A DNA stretch of 64,000 nucleotides from Streptomyces adelaidensis (GCF_016598475.1 NZ_JAEMUX010000012.1:86396-150395); one strand, 5' to 3'; positions 1-8,892 are shown, counted from the stretch's first letter. Made by a program: numbers and translations. Notes: generated by a model not told the origin, from the letters alone.

Positions 1-2
1 GC

Positions 3-410
3 CGCGCAGTCCGGACGATCGTCCTGCTCCGCTACCTGTCGGACCCACAGCTGCGGGAACAGATCACCAGGGCCACGAACAAGGCCGAGGCATACAACGG
101 GTACACGAAGTGGCTGCACTTCGGCGGGGACGGCTACCTGCGCTCCCGCGATCCCGAACTCCAGGAGAAAGCCGTCAAGTTCCTCGACCTGATGGCCAAC
201 AGCATCATCTTCTCCACCACCGTCGACATGACCGACACACTGCGTCAGATGGCCGCGCAGGGCTGGGAGCTGAGCCCCGACGACATCGCGGCGCTCAGCC
301 CGCACCGCAGGGACAACGTGCTGCGCTTCGGCGACTACGACACCGCCACCCTCCACATCCCGCCCGGCCCGTACGACAGCGCGCTTCGCCTTCCTGCGGA
401 TGGCCTCTGA
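3..410 (+). CDS. Tn3-family transposase, C-terminal part (partial)
   Basis: This is the last 135 or so codons of a TnpA-like transposase; the rest lies left of the window. The segment has the family's NKAEAYNGYTKW stretch (residues about 32-43 of the visible part), which carries the third acidic residue of the DDE catalytic triad. It is followed by FGGDGYLRSRDPELQ and the terminal ALSPHR..LRFGDY block typical of Tn3-family ends. The enzyme would carry out replicative transposition. No terminal inverted repeat could be recognised with certainty downstream, so the transposon end should lie somewhere in 411-650. Whether the full gene is intact cannot be told from here. Confidence 0.85.
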   Translation, partial: RAVRTIVLLRYLSDPQLREQITRATNKAEAYNGYTKWLHFGGDGYLRSRDPELQEKAVKFLDLMANSIIFSTTVDMTDTLRQMAAQGWELSPDDIAALSPHRRDNVLRFGDYDTATLHIPPGPYDSALRLPADGL

Positions 411-542
411 CGGTGCTTGAAGAACGCGCAGGTCACACGAGGGGATCTGTCCCCGAGCGGTGGACAGGTCCCAGTCCATGCTGGGACGCCTGCCCTTTGC
501 CGGGTAGGGTGATCACATGCAACTGTTTCTGACGCCTCCGCC

Positions 543-562
543 GCCCGCCGCTTAAGGCGGGC
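543..562. terminator. Perfect hairpin downstream of transposase
   Basis: GCCCGCC and GGCGGGC form a perfect 7-bp stem around a GCTTAA loop. It lies between the transposase stop (410) and the exporter start (653) and may end transposase transcription. The rest of 411-652 contains no gene that I can support. Confidence 0.4.
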
Positions 563-652
563 AGTCATGCAGAGCCATCCCGGGGTTACCGGGGTGGCTG
601 CGCGGGTTGCCCACGGAGACATCGTGATGGCAATCAATCGAGGAGACCTCAG

Positions 653-1666
653 TTGCAGTCCTCTTCTGCCCTGCCCGTCCGGCAGGGTGTCTTCTACGTC
701 GCAATTGCGGCCACAGCATGGGGCACTGGCGGCGCAGTGGCCGCCGAACTGTACGACGTCGGCGGAATCGGCCCCATCTCCGTTTCCTTCTGGCGGTTCC
801 TCACCGGGCTCGGGCTGCTTCTGGCAGCTCACCTGGTCCGACGGTCCCGGCGGCCGGAGACTGCGCTGTCGCTGCGCGCAACGTTCGCGGCGAACCCGCG
901 GCGAGCACTGATCACAGGCTTCGGGCTGGCGGTGTACCAGACGGCTTACTTCGCCTCCGTGCAGCAGGCCGGGCTGACCGTGGCCACGGTGGTGACCTTG
1001 GGCTCGGGTCCGGTACTGGTCGCGGTCGGAGCCCGGCTCACGCTGGGCGAGCGCACTGGCGTCGCCGGAACCGCCGCGGTGGCGAGTGGCGTCGGCGGCT
1101 TGGTGCTGCTGATGGGGGGCGCTGATGGGAGTACTGGCCCGGCTCCTCTCTTGGGCATCGGATACGCGCTGCTCTCCGCCGCCGGGTACGCGGGCGTGAC
1201 GCTGCTGGGCCGTTTTTCCGGCCGGAAGAACGCCGGTGGCGCGTTCGAGTCCACGGTGACCGGCTTCGCGGTCGGCATGGTCTGCCTTCTGCCGATGGCT
1301 CTGCTGGAGGGCTTGCTGCCCGACTTGGAGCGTCCGGCGTGGACCCTGGGCCTGATCTTCTACCTGGGGGCTGTGCCGACGGCGCTGGCGTACACGTTGT
1401 TCTTCGTCGGCCTCGGCGCGGTACGGGCGACCACGGCCTCCGTGGTCGCCCTGGTGGAGCCGCTCACCGCGGCGGTCATCGGCATGCTGGTCTTCGGCGA
1501 GCGGCTCAACGCGATCGTCCTCACCGGCACGGCCCTGCTGCTGTTCGCGGTTCTCTTCCTCGCCGCCGACGAGGGGGTTGGCCGAGCGGCTTCCCGAAGG
1601 GCGTCCGACCCAGGTGCTGACCACGGCCAGCGCATGTCGCGTCCGGCCATGCCGACGAAGGACTGA
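653..1666 (+). CDS. EamA-family (DMT superfamily) membrane transporter
   Basis: A 337-residue membrane protein with about ten hydrophobic segments in two EamA repeats (roughly residues 10-145 and 160-295). The second repeat carries the conserved ALAYTLFFVGL and ALVEPLTAAVIGMLVFGE blocks that place it in the drug/metabolite transporter superfamily. I chose the TTG at 653 because AGGAG at 641-645 sits 7 nt upstream and the protein then starts just before its first helix. A strong terminator (1690-1716) follows, so it is transcribed apart from the downstream operon, but its position suggests a role in exporting a small amino-acid-like metabolite. Substrate unknown. The C-terminal tail of about 25 residues is charged and cytoplasmic. 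Confidence 0.85.
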   Translation: MQSSSALPVRQGVFYVAIAATAWGTGGAVAAELYDVGGIGPISVSFWRFLTGLGLLLAAHLVRRSRRPETALSLRATFAANPRRALITGFGLAVYQTAYFASVQQAGLTVATVVTLGSGPVLVAVGARLTLGERTGVAGTAAVASGVGGLVLLMGGADGSTGPAPLLGIGYALLSAAGYAGVTLLGRFSGRKNAGGAFESTVTGFAVGMVCLLPMALLEGLLPDLERPAWTLGLIFYLGAVPTALAYTLFFVGLGAVRATTASVVALVEPLTAAVIGMLVFGERLNAIVLTGTALLLFAVLFLAADEGVGRAASRRASDPGADHGQRMSRPAMPTKD

Positions 1667-1689
1667 CGCCTAAGCACCATGCACAAGGC

Positions 1690-1716
1690 GGGCGGCGGCC
1701 GTTGAGGCCGCCGCCC
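1690..1716 (+). terminator. Rho-independent-type terminator after the exporter
   Basis: GGGCGGCGGCC and its exact complement form an 11-bp stem around GTTGA, 23 nt after the exporter stop codon. There is no long U tract, as is usual in Streptomyces. It separates the exporter from the operon starting at 1923. Confidence 0.75.
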
Positions 1717-1737
1717 GTCATTACAACCGGTAGCGAA

Positions 1738-1827
1738 TGATGCGCATCACGCCATCCACGTTCAGTGAGCACGCATCCTTGTACCAGATGCGTCAAGACC
1801 TCTCGTCACGCCAAACCTCTCGATGCG
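1738..1827 (+). promoter_or_regulatory. Repeated GATGCG/CGCATC palindromes upstream of the operon
   Basis: The leader of the seven-gene operon holds a 12-bp palindrome TGATGCGCATCA (1738-1749), an inverted repeat ACGCATC-N9-GATGCGT (1771-1793) and a further GATGCG at 1822. The recurring half-site suggests an operator for a dimeric regulator. No regulator gene lies in the island part seen here, so the cognate protein is unknown. Some copies could be chance in GC-rich DNA. Confidence 0.4.
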
Positions 1828-1922
1828 ATGTAGCTCCTTGAATGACAAAGAAGTTAGCGTTCCGCAGGTAGCCATGCGGTCATGCCGCTGGCATGGAGAA
1901 TCGGCATACGACAGGAGACGGT

Positions 1923-2969
1923 GTGAGCACAGGGGTTCACTTACTCGATCAGAAAACGGGCGTGGAGGTCTATCCGGTGGTTGAGGAAATATCCTCGCTG
2001 CTGAATCGGTCCGCGCAAGATCTTGACGCTTCACTCACCACTGGTGAGCGGGCGGATCTCCGCAAAGCGGTCAGCGAACTCAACGCGCAGTCCGCAACCG
2101 GCGATCAGGGAGCCTTCTACGGCCAGCAACTGCTGCTCTCCCGTATCTACGGGCTCTCGACGAAACTCCCCGAGGCGCCCACCGCCGAAGGTTCCGTGGT
2201 CGTTCAAGAGGTACTCCGGCTGCTCGAACAGGCCACCATGGCCACCGAAGACGCCATGCTGGAGCCCGGCATACTCGACGCCGCGCCGACGGAACCCTCC
2301 GCGTTCCTCTCGTGGCTGAAGAAACTCGCCCGTCAACACCGGGTCTACAAGCACCCGTACTACCGGGAGTTCATCCGCAACCAGGCAACGGAAGACGACC
2401 TGCGGAACTATGTGATCCAGGAATCGGTCGTCGACGGGCGATTCGATGATCTGCTCGCCATGATGCAGGTCGGCACCAGCGGCGCCGCGAAGATGGAGAT
2501 AGCCGAAAACTTCTGGGACGAGATGGGAAACGGGGACCCGTCACAGGTCCACACCCATCTCTTCAACCAGATCTTCCGAGTCTTCGAAATTCCCGCCGAA
2601 GAGCTGGAGCGGTCACTCACCGCCAACGCGCTTCTGTCCGGAAATCTCGCCGTGCTTCTTTGCCGCTACCGGCACCTGTACCCGGAAGCCGTCGGATTCC
2701 TGGGAATGACCGAGTGGCTGGCGCCCGACCGCTTCGTGCAGGTCGTGCACGCCTGGGAGCGCCTCGGACTGCCCGACGTCGGCATCGTGTACCACAAGCT
2801 GCACATCACCATCGACTCCCGGCACGCGGCCGGCTGGTTCCACAACGTCGTCGTCCCGGCTGCCGAGTCCGAGCGCATGCGGCGCGCGATCGCCCGAGGA
2901 ACACTGTGGCGGCTCAACTCCTCCGCCCGCTACCTCGACGAACGCATGCCCGATCTCGCCGCTCACTGA
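1923..2969 (+). CDS. Iron-containing redox enzyme (heme-oxygenase-like diiron oxidase, HDO)
   Basis: A 348-residue protein of the HDO fold, whose known members use a labile diiron centre and O2 to fragment amino acids or fatty acids or to oxidise amines (BesC, UndA, SznF, RohS). Candidate metal ligands counted from the GTG at 1923 are Glu157, Glu185/Glu190 in EIAENFWDEMG, His202 and the H284xxxD288xxH291 motif. About 100 residues precede the catalytic helices. GTG 1923 is preferred over ATG 1893 because AGGAG at 1913-1917 precedes it. It heads a seven-gene operon, with 27 nt to the next gene. The substrate is not predictable; an amino acid is most likely from the neighbours. Confidence 0.8.
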   Translation: MSTGVHLLDQKTGVEVYPVVEEISSLLNRSAQDLDASLTTGERADLRKAVSELNAQSATGDQGAFYGQQLLLSRIYGLSTKLPEAPTAEGSVVVQEVLRLLEQATMATEDAMLEPGILDAAPTEPSAFLSWLKKLARQHRVYKHPYYREFIRNQATEDDLRNYVIQESVVDGRFDDLLAMMQVGTSGAAKMEIAENFWDEMGNGDPSQVHTHLFNQIFRVFEIPAEELERSLTANALLSGNLAVLLCRYRHLYPEAVGFLGMTEWLAPDRFVQVVHAWERLGLPDVGIVYHKLHITIDSRHAAGWFHNVVVPAAESERMRRAIARGTLWRLNSSARYLDERMPDLAAH

Positions 2970-2996
2970 CCGGTCTGACAGGAAAGGCTCCGCGTC

Positions 2997-3698
2997 ATGC
3001 CACTCGGCCCGCAAGGATTCTCGATCATCGCTCTCCCTCCGGCCACGCCGGAGATGCTCCAGAGCTACGAAGACCTCCCGCTCGACCCGTACATGGGCAA
3101 CGGCACGCGTTTCAAACGGTTCGCCCAGTACCGGCTCACGCCGGAACCCGGACGCGACAAGGGCTGGCTCTACGAGAAGCTGCCGCAGCGTGACTACACC
3201 ACCTACAAGCAGTTCAACAAGGTGGGTGGTGGTATTCGCCGTACGTACGAGACCATCCTTGCCGACTTCACCCCGATGATCACACTCGGTGCGGATGCGA
3301 TCGGTCTGGACCGCGGTGAGGACTGGCAGATCAACGTCCACCAGAACCGCACCAGGGCCGACGGCCAGCACCCCGGACCACTGACCCCGGAGGGTGTGCA
3401 CCACGACGGACATGAGCACGTCATGATCGCCGTGCTGCGGCGGAACAACGTCGGCGGAAGCGAGACCCGCCTGTGGAAGCCGGGCGCCGACGAGCCGTTC
3501 TGGACGGGCACACTGGCGGCCGGACAGGCCGTCCTTCTGGATGACAAGGCACTCCAGCACGACGTCACGGACGTGACCTCCGCCGACGGCGGGCCTGGCC
3601 ACCGGGACATCGTGATCATCGCCTTCTCCCGCTGGAAGGACAAGTGGTACGGCGACGAGCACGACGTGGCGGCCCTCGCCAACAGCCCGAAGAACTGA
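2997..3698 (+). CDS. Fe(II)/2-oxoglutarate dioxygenase, 2OG-Fe dioxygenase (IDO-like) family
   Basis: A 233-residue protein of the family that includes L-isoleucine 4-hydroxylase (PF10014 type). The iron-binding triad is visible as His135-x-Asp137 in EGVHHDGHEH and His188 in ALQHDV. Arg203 in GHRDIVIIAF is the likely 2-oxoglutarate anchor. It should hydroxylate an aliphatic carbon of a free amino acid. GGAAAGG precedes the ATG at 2997. It follows the diiron oxidase by 27 nt and precedes the DapF-like gene by 20 nt, so the three are co-transcribed. Confidence 0.8.
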   Translation: MPLGPQGFSIIALPPATPEMLQSYEDLPLDPYMGNGTRFKRFAQYRLTPEPGRDKGWLYEKLPQRDYTTYKQFNKVGGGIRRTYETILADFTPMITLGADAIGLDRGEDWQINVHQNRTRADGQHPGPLTPEGVHHDGHEHVMIAVLRRNNVGGSETRLWKPGADEPFWTGTLAAGQAVLLDDKALQHDVTDVTSADGGPGHRDIVIIAFSRWKDKWYGDEHDVAALANSPKN

Positions 3699-3718
3699 CC
3701 CGCCGCGGCGGGCAGCTC

Positions 3719-4648
3719 ATGGTCGACTTCGTGAAGTACCAGGCGCTGGGCAACGACTACCTGGTCGTCGACCCCCGATACGGCGGCACGGTCCTCGCCC
3801 CCGAGCCCGCCCCCGAGGCCGTCCGCTTGCTCTGCGACCGGCACTACGGAGCAGGGGCGGACGGGCTGCTTCTCGGGCCACTGGAACCCCCCAAGCCCGA
3901 CACCCCCGTGTCGCTGCGCATCTTCAACGCGGACGGCAGCGAATGCGGGATGAGCGGCAACGGACTGCGCATGTTCGCCCTGTACGTCGCTGAGCACCAC
4001 GTCGAGCAGTGGCGTGGGGGCAAGCCGTTCACGGTACGGACACGAGGCGGCGATGCGGAGGTCCGAATTGTGGACTTCGCTGACGGCCTGGTGCGTGTGG
4101 GCATGGGGCTGCCGCGGTTCACCTCCGTGGAGGGCAACGGAGACAACGGCGTCGGCGTCGGTGGCGTTGCTCTCTCTGTTGCCGGTGAGGGGCCGGACGC
4201 GGCGGTCACCGTCACCGACCTGCACCTGGGCGTTCCACACACAGTCGTGTTCAGGGACCGGATCGACAGGGAGCTGGCTCAGCGCCTGGGTCCCGCTCTG
4301 GCCTGGCATTCCCGCTATCCCGACGGCACCAACGTGGAGTTCGTGCGTGTGAACGACGACCACACGTTGGATGCGGTGGTCTGGGAGCGGGCCGCCGGCC
4401 AGGTACCCGCTTCGGGGAGCGGTGCGTGTGCCGCGGCGGCCGTGGCGTACGCGCGCGGCTTCGTCGGCCGGGACGTGAGAGTCCGCATGCCCGGCGGTGA
4501 AGTCGAGGTGAGCGTGGCGCGGGACGGCCGGGTCAGCTTGACCGGAACCGCGCGGGAGGTGATGCGGGGCGTTCTTTCGCCTTCGCTGCGCACGGAGTTG
4601 GCTGATCGGCGCGCAGTGCCGGAGCCGTCTGGAAGGAGAGGCACATGA
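3719..4648 (+). CDS. DapF-fold protein (diaminopimelate epimerase homologue) with Ser in place of both catalytic Cys
   Basis: A 309-residue two-domain DapF-like protein starting MVDFVKYQALGNDYLVVD. True diaminopimelate epimerases use two cysteines as acid/base pair, in MCGNG and ACGTG. Here these read MSGNG (Ser79) and ASGSG (Ser222), while the surrounding scaffold (NADGS, NGLR, GACAAA) is kept. In the wider superfamily such changes accompany a different or modified reaction, so this is unlikely to be housekeeping DapF. It may epimerise, isomerise or dehydrate an operon intermediate. The ATG at 3719 was chosen because the homologous N-terminus starts there. The stop overlaps the next start by 4 nt (ATGA). 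Confidence 0.8.
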   Translation: MVDFVKYQALGNDYLVVDPRYGGTVLAPEPAPEAVRLLCDRHYGAGADGLLLGPLEPPKPDTPVSLRIFNADGSECGMSGNGLRMFALYVAEHHVEQWRGGKPFTVRTRGGDAEVRIVDFADGLVRVGMGLPRFTSVEGNGDNGVGVGGVALSVAGEGPDAAVTVTDLHLGVPHTVVFRDRIDRELAQRLGPALAWHSRYPDGTNVEFVRVNDDHTLDAVVWERAAGQVPASGSGACAAAAVAYARGFVGRDVRVRMPGGEVEVSVARDGRVSLTGTAREVMRGVLSPSLRTELADRRAVPEPSGRRGT

Positions 4649-6732
4649 GTGTCACGCAAGTCCCCGGGGCATGCCCGCTGGACTGCCCGGACGGCTGCAG
4701 TTGGCAAGTGACGGTCCGGGACGGTGAGGCCGTCGCGCTGCGCGGCACCCCGGACCATCCCTACACCAGGGGCACCCTGTGCGTGAAAGTCAACCAGTTC
4801 CTGGAGCACACGCGTGCGCCGGACCGGCTGCTTCACCCGCTGCGGCGCATCGGCCGCAAGGGCGAGGGCCGGTTCGAACGCATCAGCTGGGACAGCGCCC
4901 TGGGCGAGATCGCGCGGCGGTTGACGGAGACCACCGAACGCCATGGTGGCGAGGCGATCTGGCCGTACCAGGGCACCGGAACCCTCGGCTTCCTCCAAGG
5001 GCTGCAGGGGCGGGCCGGCAGCAGGCTGTGGAACGTACTGGGTGCTTCGCGCCACGACATGACCATCTGCTCGATCGCCGGTCTCGCCGGACTCCAGTAC
5101 ACACTCGGCACCAGCACCGGGATCGATCCGGAGAATCTGGTTCATTCCCGGCTGATCCTGCTGTGGGGGAGCAATCCCCTCACGACCCACCACCACCTCT
5201 GGAAGGTGATCCAGCGCGCGCGGCGCGACGGTGCACATGTCGTCGTCATCGACCCGATCCGCAGCCGCACAGCGGCCCAGGCCGACGAGCACATCGCGCC
5301 CCTTCCGGGCACGGACGCGGCGCTCGCCCTGGGCCTCATGCACGTGGTTCTCCAGGAGGGTGCCGAGGACCAGGAGTACCTGGACACCTACACCGTGGGG
5401 TGGGAGGAGTTCCGGAAGAGAGTGCTGGAGTTCAGCCCGCGTCTCACGGCGCAGGAAACGGGAGTGACCGAGGAGGAGATCGTCCGGCTCGGACGGCGCA
5501 TCGCCAACAGTCGGCCCACCGCCATCCGGGTGTCGCAGGGCATTCAGCGCCACGCCGGGGGCGGCACCGCCCTGCGAACCCTCGCCTGTCTGCCCGCCGT
5601 GACCGGCGACTGGCGGCGACCCGGCGGCGGTCTGCTCTACTCGACCGACGGATACTTCGGCGGGAACCGTGAGGCCCTCTACCGGGACGACCTGCTGAGC
5701 CGTCCCGTACGGAGCCTGTCCATGACGCGGTTGGCCGAAGGGCTGCTGGAGACGGACGATCCACCCGTCGAGGCACTGATCGTCTACGGCGCCAACCCTC
5801 TGGCCAGTTCCCCTGATCAGAACCGAATCCGCCAGGGCCTGGTCCGGGAAGACCTCTTCACCGTGGTCATGGATCACTTCCAGACCGACACCGCCGACTA
5901 CGCGGACATCGTGTTGCCCGCCACCATGCAGCCCGAGCACCTGGACGTGCACGACGGCTACGGCCATCTGTACATCACCTGGAACGAACCGGCGGTTGCC
6001 CCGCCCGGGGAGTGCCTGTCCACCACAGAGACGTTCCGGCGCCTGGCCCGGGCCATGAAGCTGACGGAACCGGCGCTGTACGCCAGCGACGAAGAACTGG
6101 CGGGCGAACTCCTCGACTCCCGGCACCCGTCCCTGGCCGGCATCACCGTGGACACACTGCGCGACAGAGGATGGGCGCGGCTCTCCTACCCGAAGGGGTA
6201 CGTGCCCTTCGAGAACGGTTTCCCCACCCCGTCGGGGAAACTCGAGTTCCTCTCGGAGACCGCCCGGGCAGACGGCTTCGACGCCGTGGCCGGATACGTT
6301 CCGGCCACGGAGACCCGTGACACCCAACTGGCAGAGTCTTTCCCCTTCGTCCTCCTTTCCGTGGCGAACCACTTCTTCCTCAACACCATCTTCGGAAACA
6401 AGCCTGCGCTGCGCCGCCGGGCCGGCCCGCCGTATGTCGTGCTGCACCCGAAGGACGCCGCGGCGAGCGGCATCGTGACCGGCGACCCTGTCCAAGTGGC
6501 CAACAGCCGAGGCGCCTTCGAGGCCCTGGTCAGAATCGACGACGTCGTACGCCCAGGAGTCGCCATGACGACCAAGGGCCACTGGCCCAAACTGACTGAC
6601 GGCTCCGGCCCGAACGCCACCGTCGACGAACGGGACGCGGACATGGGCGGCGGAGCGGTCTTCCACGACAACCGCGTGCGGATCACACCCCTGCCTCCGC
6701 GCGGGGACGACAGCAGTGAGGACTGCGCATGA
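4645..6732 (+). CDS. Molybdopterin-dependent oxidoreductase with [4Fe-4S] domain
   Basis: A 695-residue member of the bis-MGD molybdenum enzyme superfamily. The N-terminal Fe4S4 motif is Cys10-x3-Cys14-x3-Cys18-x27-Cys46. The Mo-cofactor domains follow (about 55-540), with the TICSIAGLAG region (Cys142-Ser143) near the expected metal-ligand position. The C-terminal molybdopterin dinucleotide-binding domain spans about 570-690. It resembles the uncharacterised MopB_3-type branch rather than formate dehydrogenase or nitrate reductase. No Tat signal is seen, so it is cytoplasmic. It is translationally coupled to both neighbours by ATGA overlaps. Such an enzyme is unexpected in a small amino-acid operon; it may hydroxylate, reduce an N- or S-oxide, or move water between substrates. 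Confidence 0.85.
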   Translation: MSVTQVPGACPLDCPDGCSWQVTVRDGEAVALRGTPDHPYTRGTLCVKVNQFLEHTRAPDRLLHPLRRIGRKGEGRFERISWDSALGEIARRLTETTERHGGEAIWPYQGTGTLGFLQGLQGRAGSRLWNVLGASRHDMTICSIAGLAGLQYTLGTSTGIDPENLVHSRLILLWGSNPLTTHHHLWKVIQRARRDGAHVVVIDPIRSRTAAQADEHIAPLPGTDAALALGLMHVVLQEGAEDQEYLDTYTVGWEEFRKRVLEFSPRLTAQETGVTEEEIVRLGRRIANSRPTAIRVSQGIQRHAGGGTALRTLACLPAVTGDWRRPGGGLLYSTDGYFGGNREALYRDDLLSRPVRSLSMTRLAEGLLETDDPPVEALIVYGANPLASSPDQNRIRQGLVREDLFTVVMDHFQTDTADYADIVLPATMQPEHLDVHDGYGHLYITWNEPAVAPPGECLSTTETFRRLARAMKLTEPALYASDEELAGELLDSRHPSLAGITVDTLRDRGWARLSYPKGYVPFENGFPTPSGKLEFLSETARADGFDAVAGYVPATETRDTQLAESFPFVLLSVANHFFLNTIFGNKPALRRRAGPPYVVLHPKDAAASGIVTGDPVQVANSRGAFEALVRIDDVVRPGVAMTTKGHWPKLTDGSGPNATVDERDADMGGGAVFHDNRVRITPLPPRGDDSSEDCA

Positions 6733-7718
6733 AATTCAGACAACTGGGCCGTAGTGGACTTCAGGTCAGCGAGATCGCCTGCGGAAACTGGCTCACGCAC
6801 GGCGCCCAGATCAACGACGACCAGGCCGTCCAGTGCGTCCATGCCGCGCTGGACGCCGGAATCACCACGTTCGACACGGCCGACGTGTACGCGGGCACAG
6901 CCGCCGAGGCCGTACTCGGCAAGGCGCTGAAAGGCCAGCGTCGCGAGTCCCTGGTGATCTCCACCAAGGTGTTCTTCCCGACCGGTCCCGGACCGAACGA
7001 CGGCGGTCTGTCCCGCAAACACATCACCGAGGCCATCAACGGCTCACTGTCGAGACTGGGCACCGACTACGTCGACCTGTACCAGGCACATCGCTTCGAC
7101 CACCGGACACCGCTCGAGGAGACCCTCAAGACCTTCGACGACCTCATCCGGCAAGGCAAGGTCCTCTACATCGGCGTCTCGGAGTGGACCGCGGACCAGA
7201 TCGCACGGGCCATGAAACTCGCCGGCGAACTGGGCCTGGACCAGTTCGTGTCCAACCAGCCCCAGTACTCGATGCTCTGGCGTGTCATCGAGGAGGAGGT
7301 CGTACCCCTCTGTGAACAGGAAGGTCTCAGCCAGATCGTCTGGTCGCCTCTCGCTCAAGGCGTACTCACCGGCAAGTACCTGCCCGGGCATCCTCCGCCC
7401 GCCGGATCGCGGGCCACGGACGAGGTGGGCTCCGGCTGGGTGAAGACCTTCCTGCGCGACGAAGTGCTCGAGAGAGTGCAGCAGCTCACCCCCATCGCTC
7501 AGGAGCTGGGCCTGACCCCGGCCCAGCTCGCTGTCGCCTGGACGCTGCAGAACCCGAACGTCGCCTCGGCCATCGTGGGCGCCTCCCGGCCGGAGCAGAT
7601 ACGCGACAGCGCAAAGGCTGCGGGCATCCGTATCGACCCGGCGCTGATGCGTCGCATCGACACCGCCCTCGGCCCGGTCATCGAACGTGATCCAGCCAAG
7701 GTGGACAGCGCCGAGTAA
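6729..7718 (+). CDS. Aldo/keto reductase
   Basis: A 329-residue NADPH-dependent TIM-barrel oxidoreductase of the potassium-channel-beta-like branch. The catalytic tetrad is complete: Asp49 and Tyr54 in TFDTADVYAG, Lys80 in VISTKVFF and His121 in YQAHRF. The C-terminal cofactor-binding block with PEQIRDSAKA is also present. It would reduce an aldehyde or ketone intermediate, or run in reverse. Its ATG overlaps the stop of the molybdoenzyme gene. The next gene starts 46 nt downstream. Confidence 0.9.
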   Translation: MKFRQLGRSGLQVSEIACGNWLTHGAQINDDQAVQCVHAALDAGITTFDTADVYAGTAAEAVLGKALKGQRRESLVISTKVFFPTGPGPNDGGLSRKHITEAINGSLSRLGTDYVDLYQAHRFDHRTPLEETLKTFDDLIRQGKVLYIGVSEWTADQIARAMKLAGELGLDQFVSNQPQYSMLWRVIEEEVVPLCEQEGLSQIVWSPLAQGVLTGKYLPGHPPPAGSRATDEVGSGWVKTFLRDEVLERVQQLTPIAQELGLTPAQLAVAWTLQNPNVASAIVGASRPEQIRDSAKAAGIRIDPALMRRIDTALGPVIERDPAKVDSAE

Positions 7719-7764
7719 TGCCACCTCCCATGCGTTCATTCCACCGAGTCCCTGGGGAATATCC

Positions 7765-8892
7765 ATGACCTTCACCCCGTTCGAACTGCTGGAATGGCAG
7801 GGGAGACTGGGAGCCACGGCCACGTACAGCCTGGCCGACAGCGGCTGCCGGCCGATCCGGCTGCGCGACCTGGTGGACAACGAGCAGTCCCTGAGCCGAC
7901 TTCTCAACAGCGAGCTGAGCTACCCGCCGACATGCGGCACGGACCAACTGCGCGCGCAGATAGCGCAGTGGCACGCCGGCAGCACGGAACATGCCTCGGA
8001 GGTCATCGTCACCGTCGGGGCGGCAGAGGCCAACACAGTCGCCGTCGAGACCCTCATCCAACCCGGGGACCACGTGGTGACTATGTCACCCGGCTACCGT
8101 CAAGTCTGGGGTGCCGCCCTCAACCGGGGCGCCGTCGTCGAGGATTTCCCACTGGACCCGCAGCGTGGCTGGCGACCCGACATCGCCGCGCTGGCAAACG
8201 CGGTCCGCCCGGACACCCGAGCCATCTCGGTGACGACCCCCAACAACCCGGCCGGCACCATCCTCACCGAGGAGGAGATACAAGCGATCGTCTCCATCGC
8301 GGACCGTGCGGGCGCATGGATCCTCTCCGACGAAGTGCACCGCGGCACCGAACTCCACACCGACGAGGCCAGCCCCACCTTCTGGGGGCGGTACGACCGA
8401 GTCGTATGCGTCGGCAGCCTCTCCAAGGCATTCGGCATGCCAGGTCTGCGTCTCGGCTGGCTGATCGCACCACCCACGCTCACACCGCAGCTTCGCCAAC
8501 GACACGAATACACCACCGTCTCCGCAGCCGGGCCGGCAATGGCCCTCGCGGAACTGGCGCTCACCCCCACCACCCGCACCCGACTGCTGAACCGCTACCG
8601 CGGCTTCCTCCGCGAGAGCTGGACCCAGATGCAGCAGTGGATCGACTCCCACGACCAACTGCTGTCGGCCGTGCCGCCCCAGGCCACCTCCCTGGCATTC
8701 GTCCGCTACCACCTGGACCTGCCCAGCACCGAAGTCGCCGAGGCACTGCACGCCCGCGGCGGCGTGCTGGTCGGCGCCGGGACCCACTTCGGAACCGAGC
8801 ACCACCTCCGGTTCACCTACGGGCAGGAACCGGCCCAGCTGGCAGCCGCTCTGGAAAAGGCCTCACATGTTCTGAAAGAACTGAGTGCGTGA
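7765..8892 (+). CDS. PLP-dependent class I/II aminotransferase-fold enzyme, capreomycidine-synthase-like
   Basis: A 375-residue fold-type I PLP enzyme. Lys221 in SLSKAFGMPG forms the internal aldimine. Asn160-Asn161-Pro162 in TTPNNPAG, Asp189 in LSDEVH and Arg359 near the C-terminus complete the cofactor and carboxylate contacts. From memory the overall pattern resembles VioD/capreomycidine-synthase relatives more than classical aspartate aminotransferases, but I cannot align it here. It could transaminate or catalyse beta/gamma-replacement cyclisation of a hydroxylated amino acid made by the dioxygenase. The ATG at 7765 has GGGGA 8 nt upstream. The stop overlaps the next GTG start (GTGA). 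Confidence 0.8.
   Translation: MTFTPFELLEWQGRLGATATYSLADSGCRPIRLRDLVDNEQSLSRLLNSELSYPPTCGTDQLRAQIAQWHAGSTEHASEVIVTVGAAEANTVAVETLIQPGDHVVTMSPGYRQVWGAALNRGAVVEDFPLDPQRGWRPDIAALANAVRPDTRAISVTTPNNPAGTILTEEEIQAIVSIADRAGAWILSDEVHRGTELHTDEASPTFWGRYDRVVCVGSLSKAFGMPGLRLGWLIAPPTLTPQLRQRHEYTTVSAAGPAMALAELALTPTTRTRLLNRYRGFLRESWTQMQQWIDSHDQLLSAVPPQATSLAFVRYHLDLPSTEVAEALHARGGVLVGAGTHFGTEHHLRFTYGQEPAQLAAALEKASHVLKELSA

Noticed and set aside
7794..8888. Upstream extension of the ornithine-cyclodeaminase-like frame
   Set aside because: The frame is open far upstream, but that part is a shadow of the aminotransferase gene. Family homology starts at the GTG at 8889, which overlaps the aminotransferase stop.
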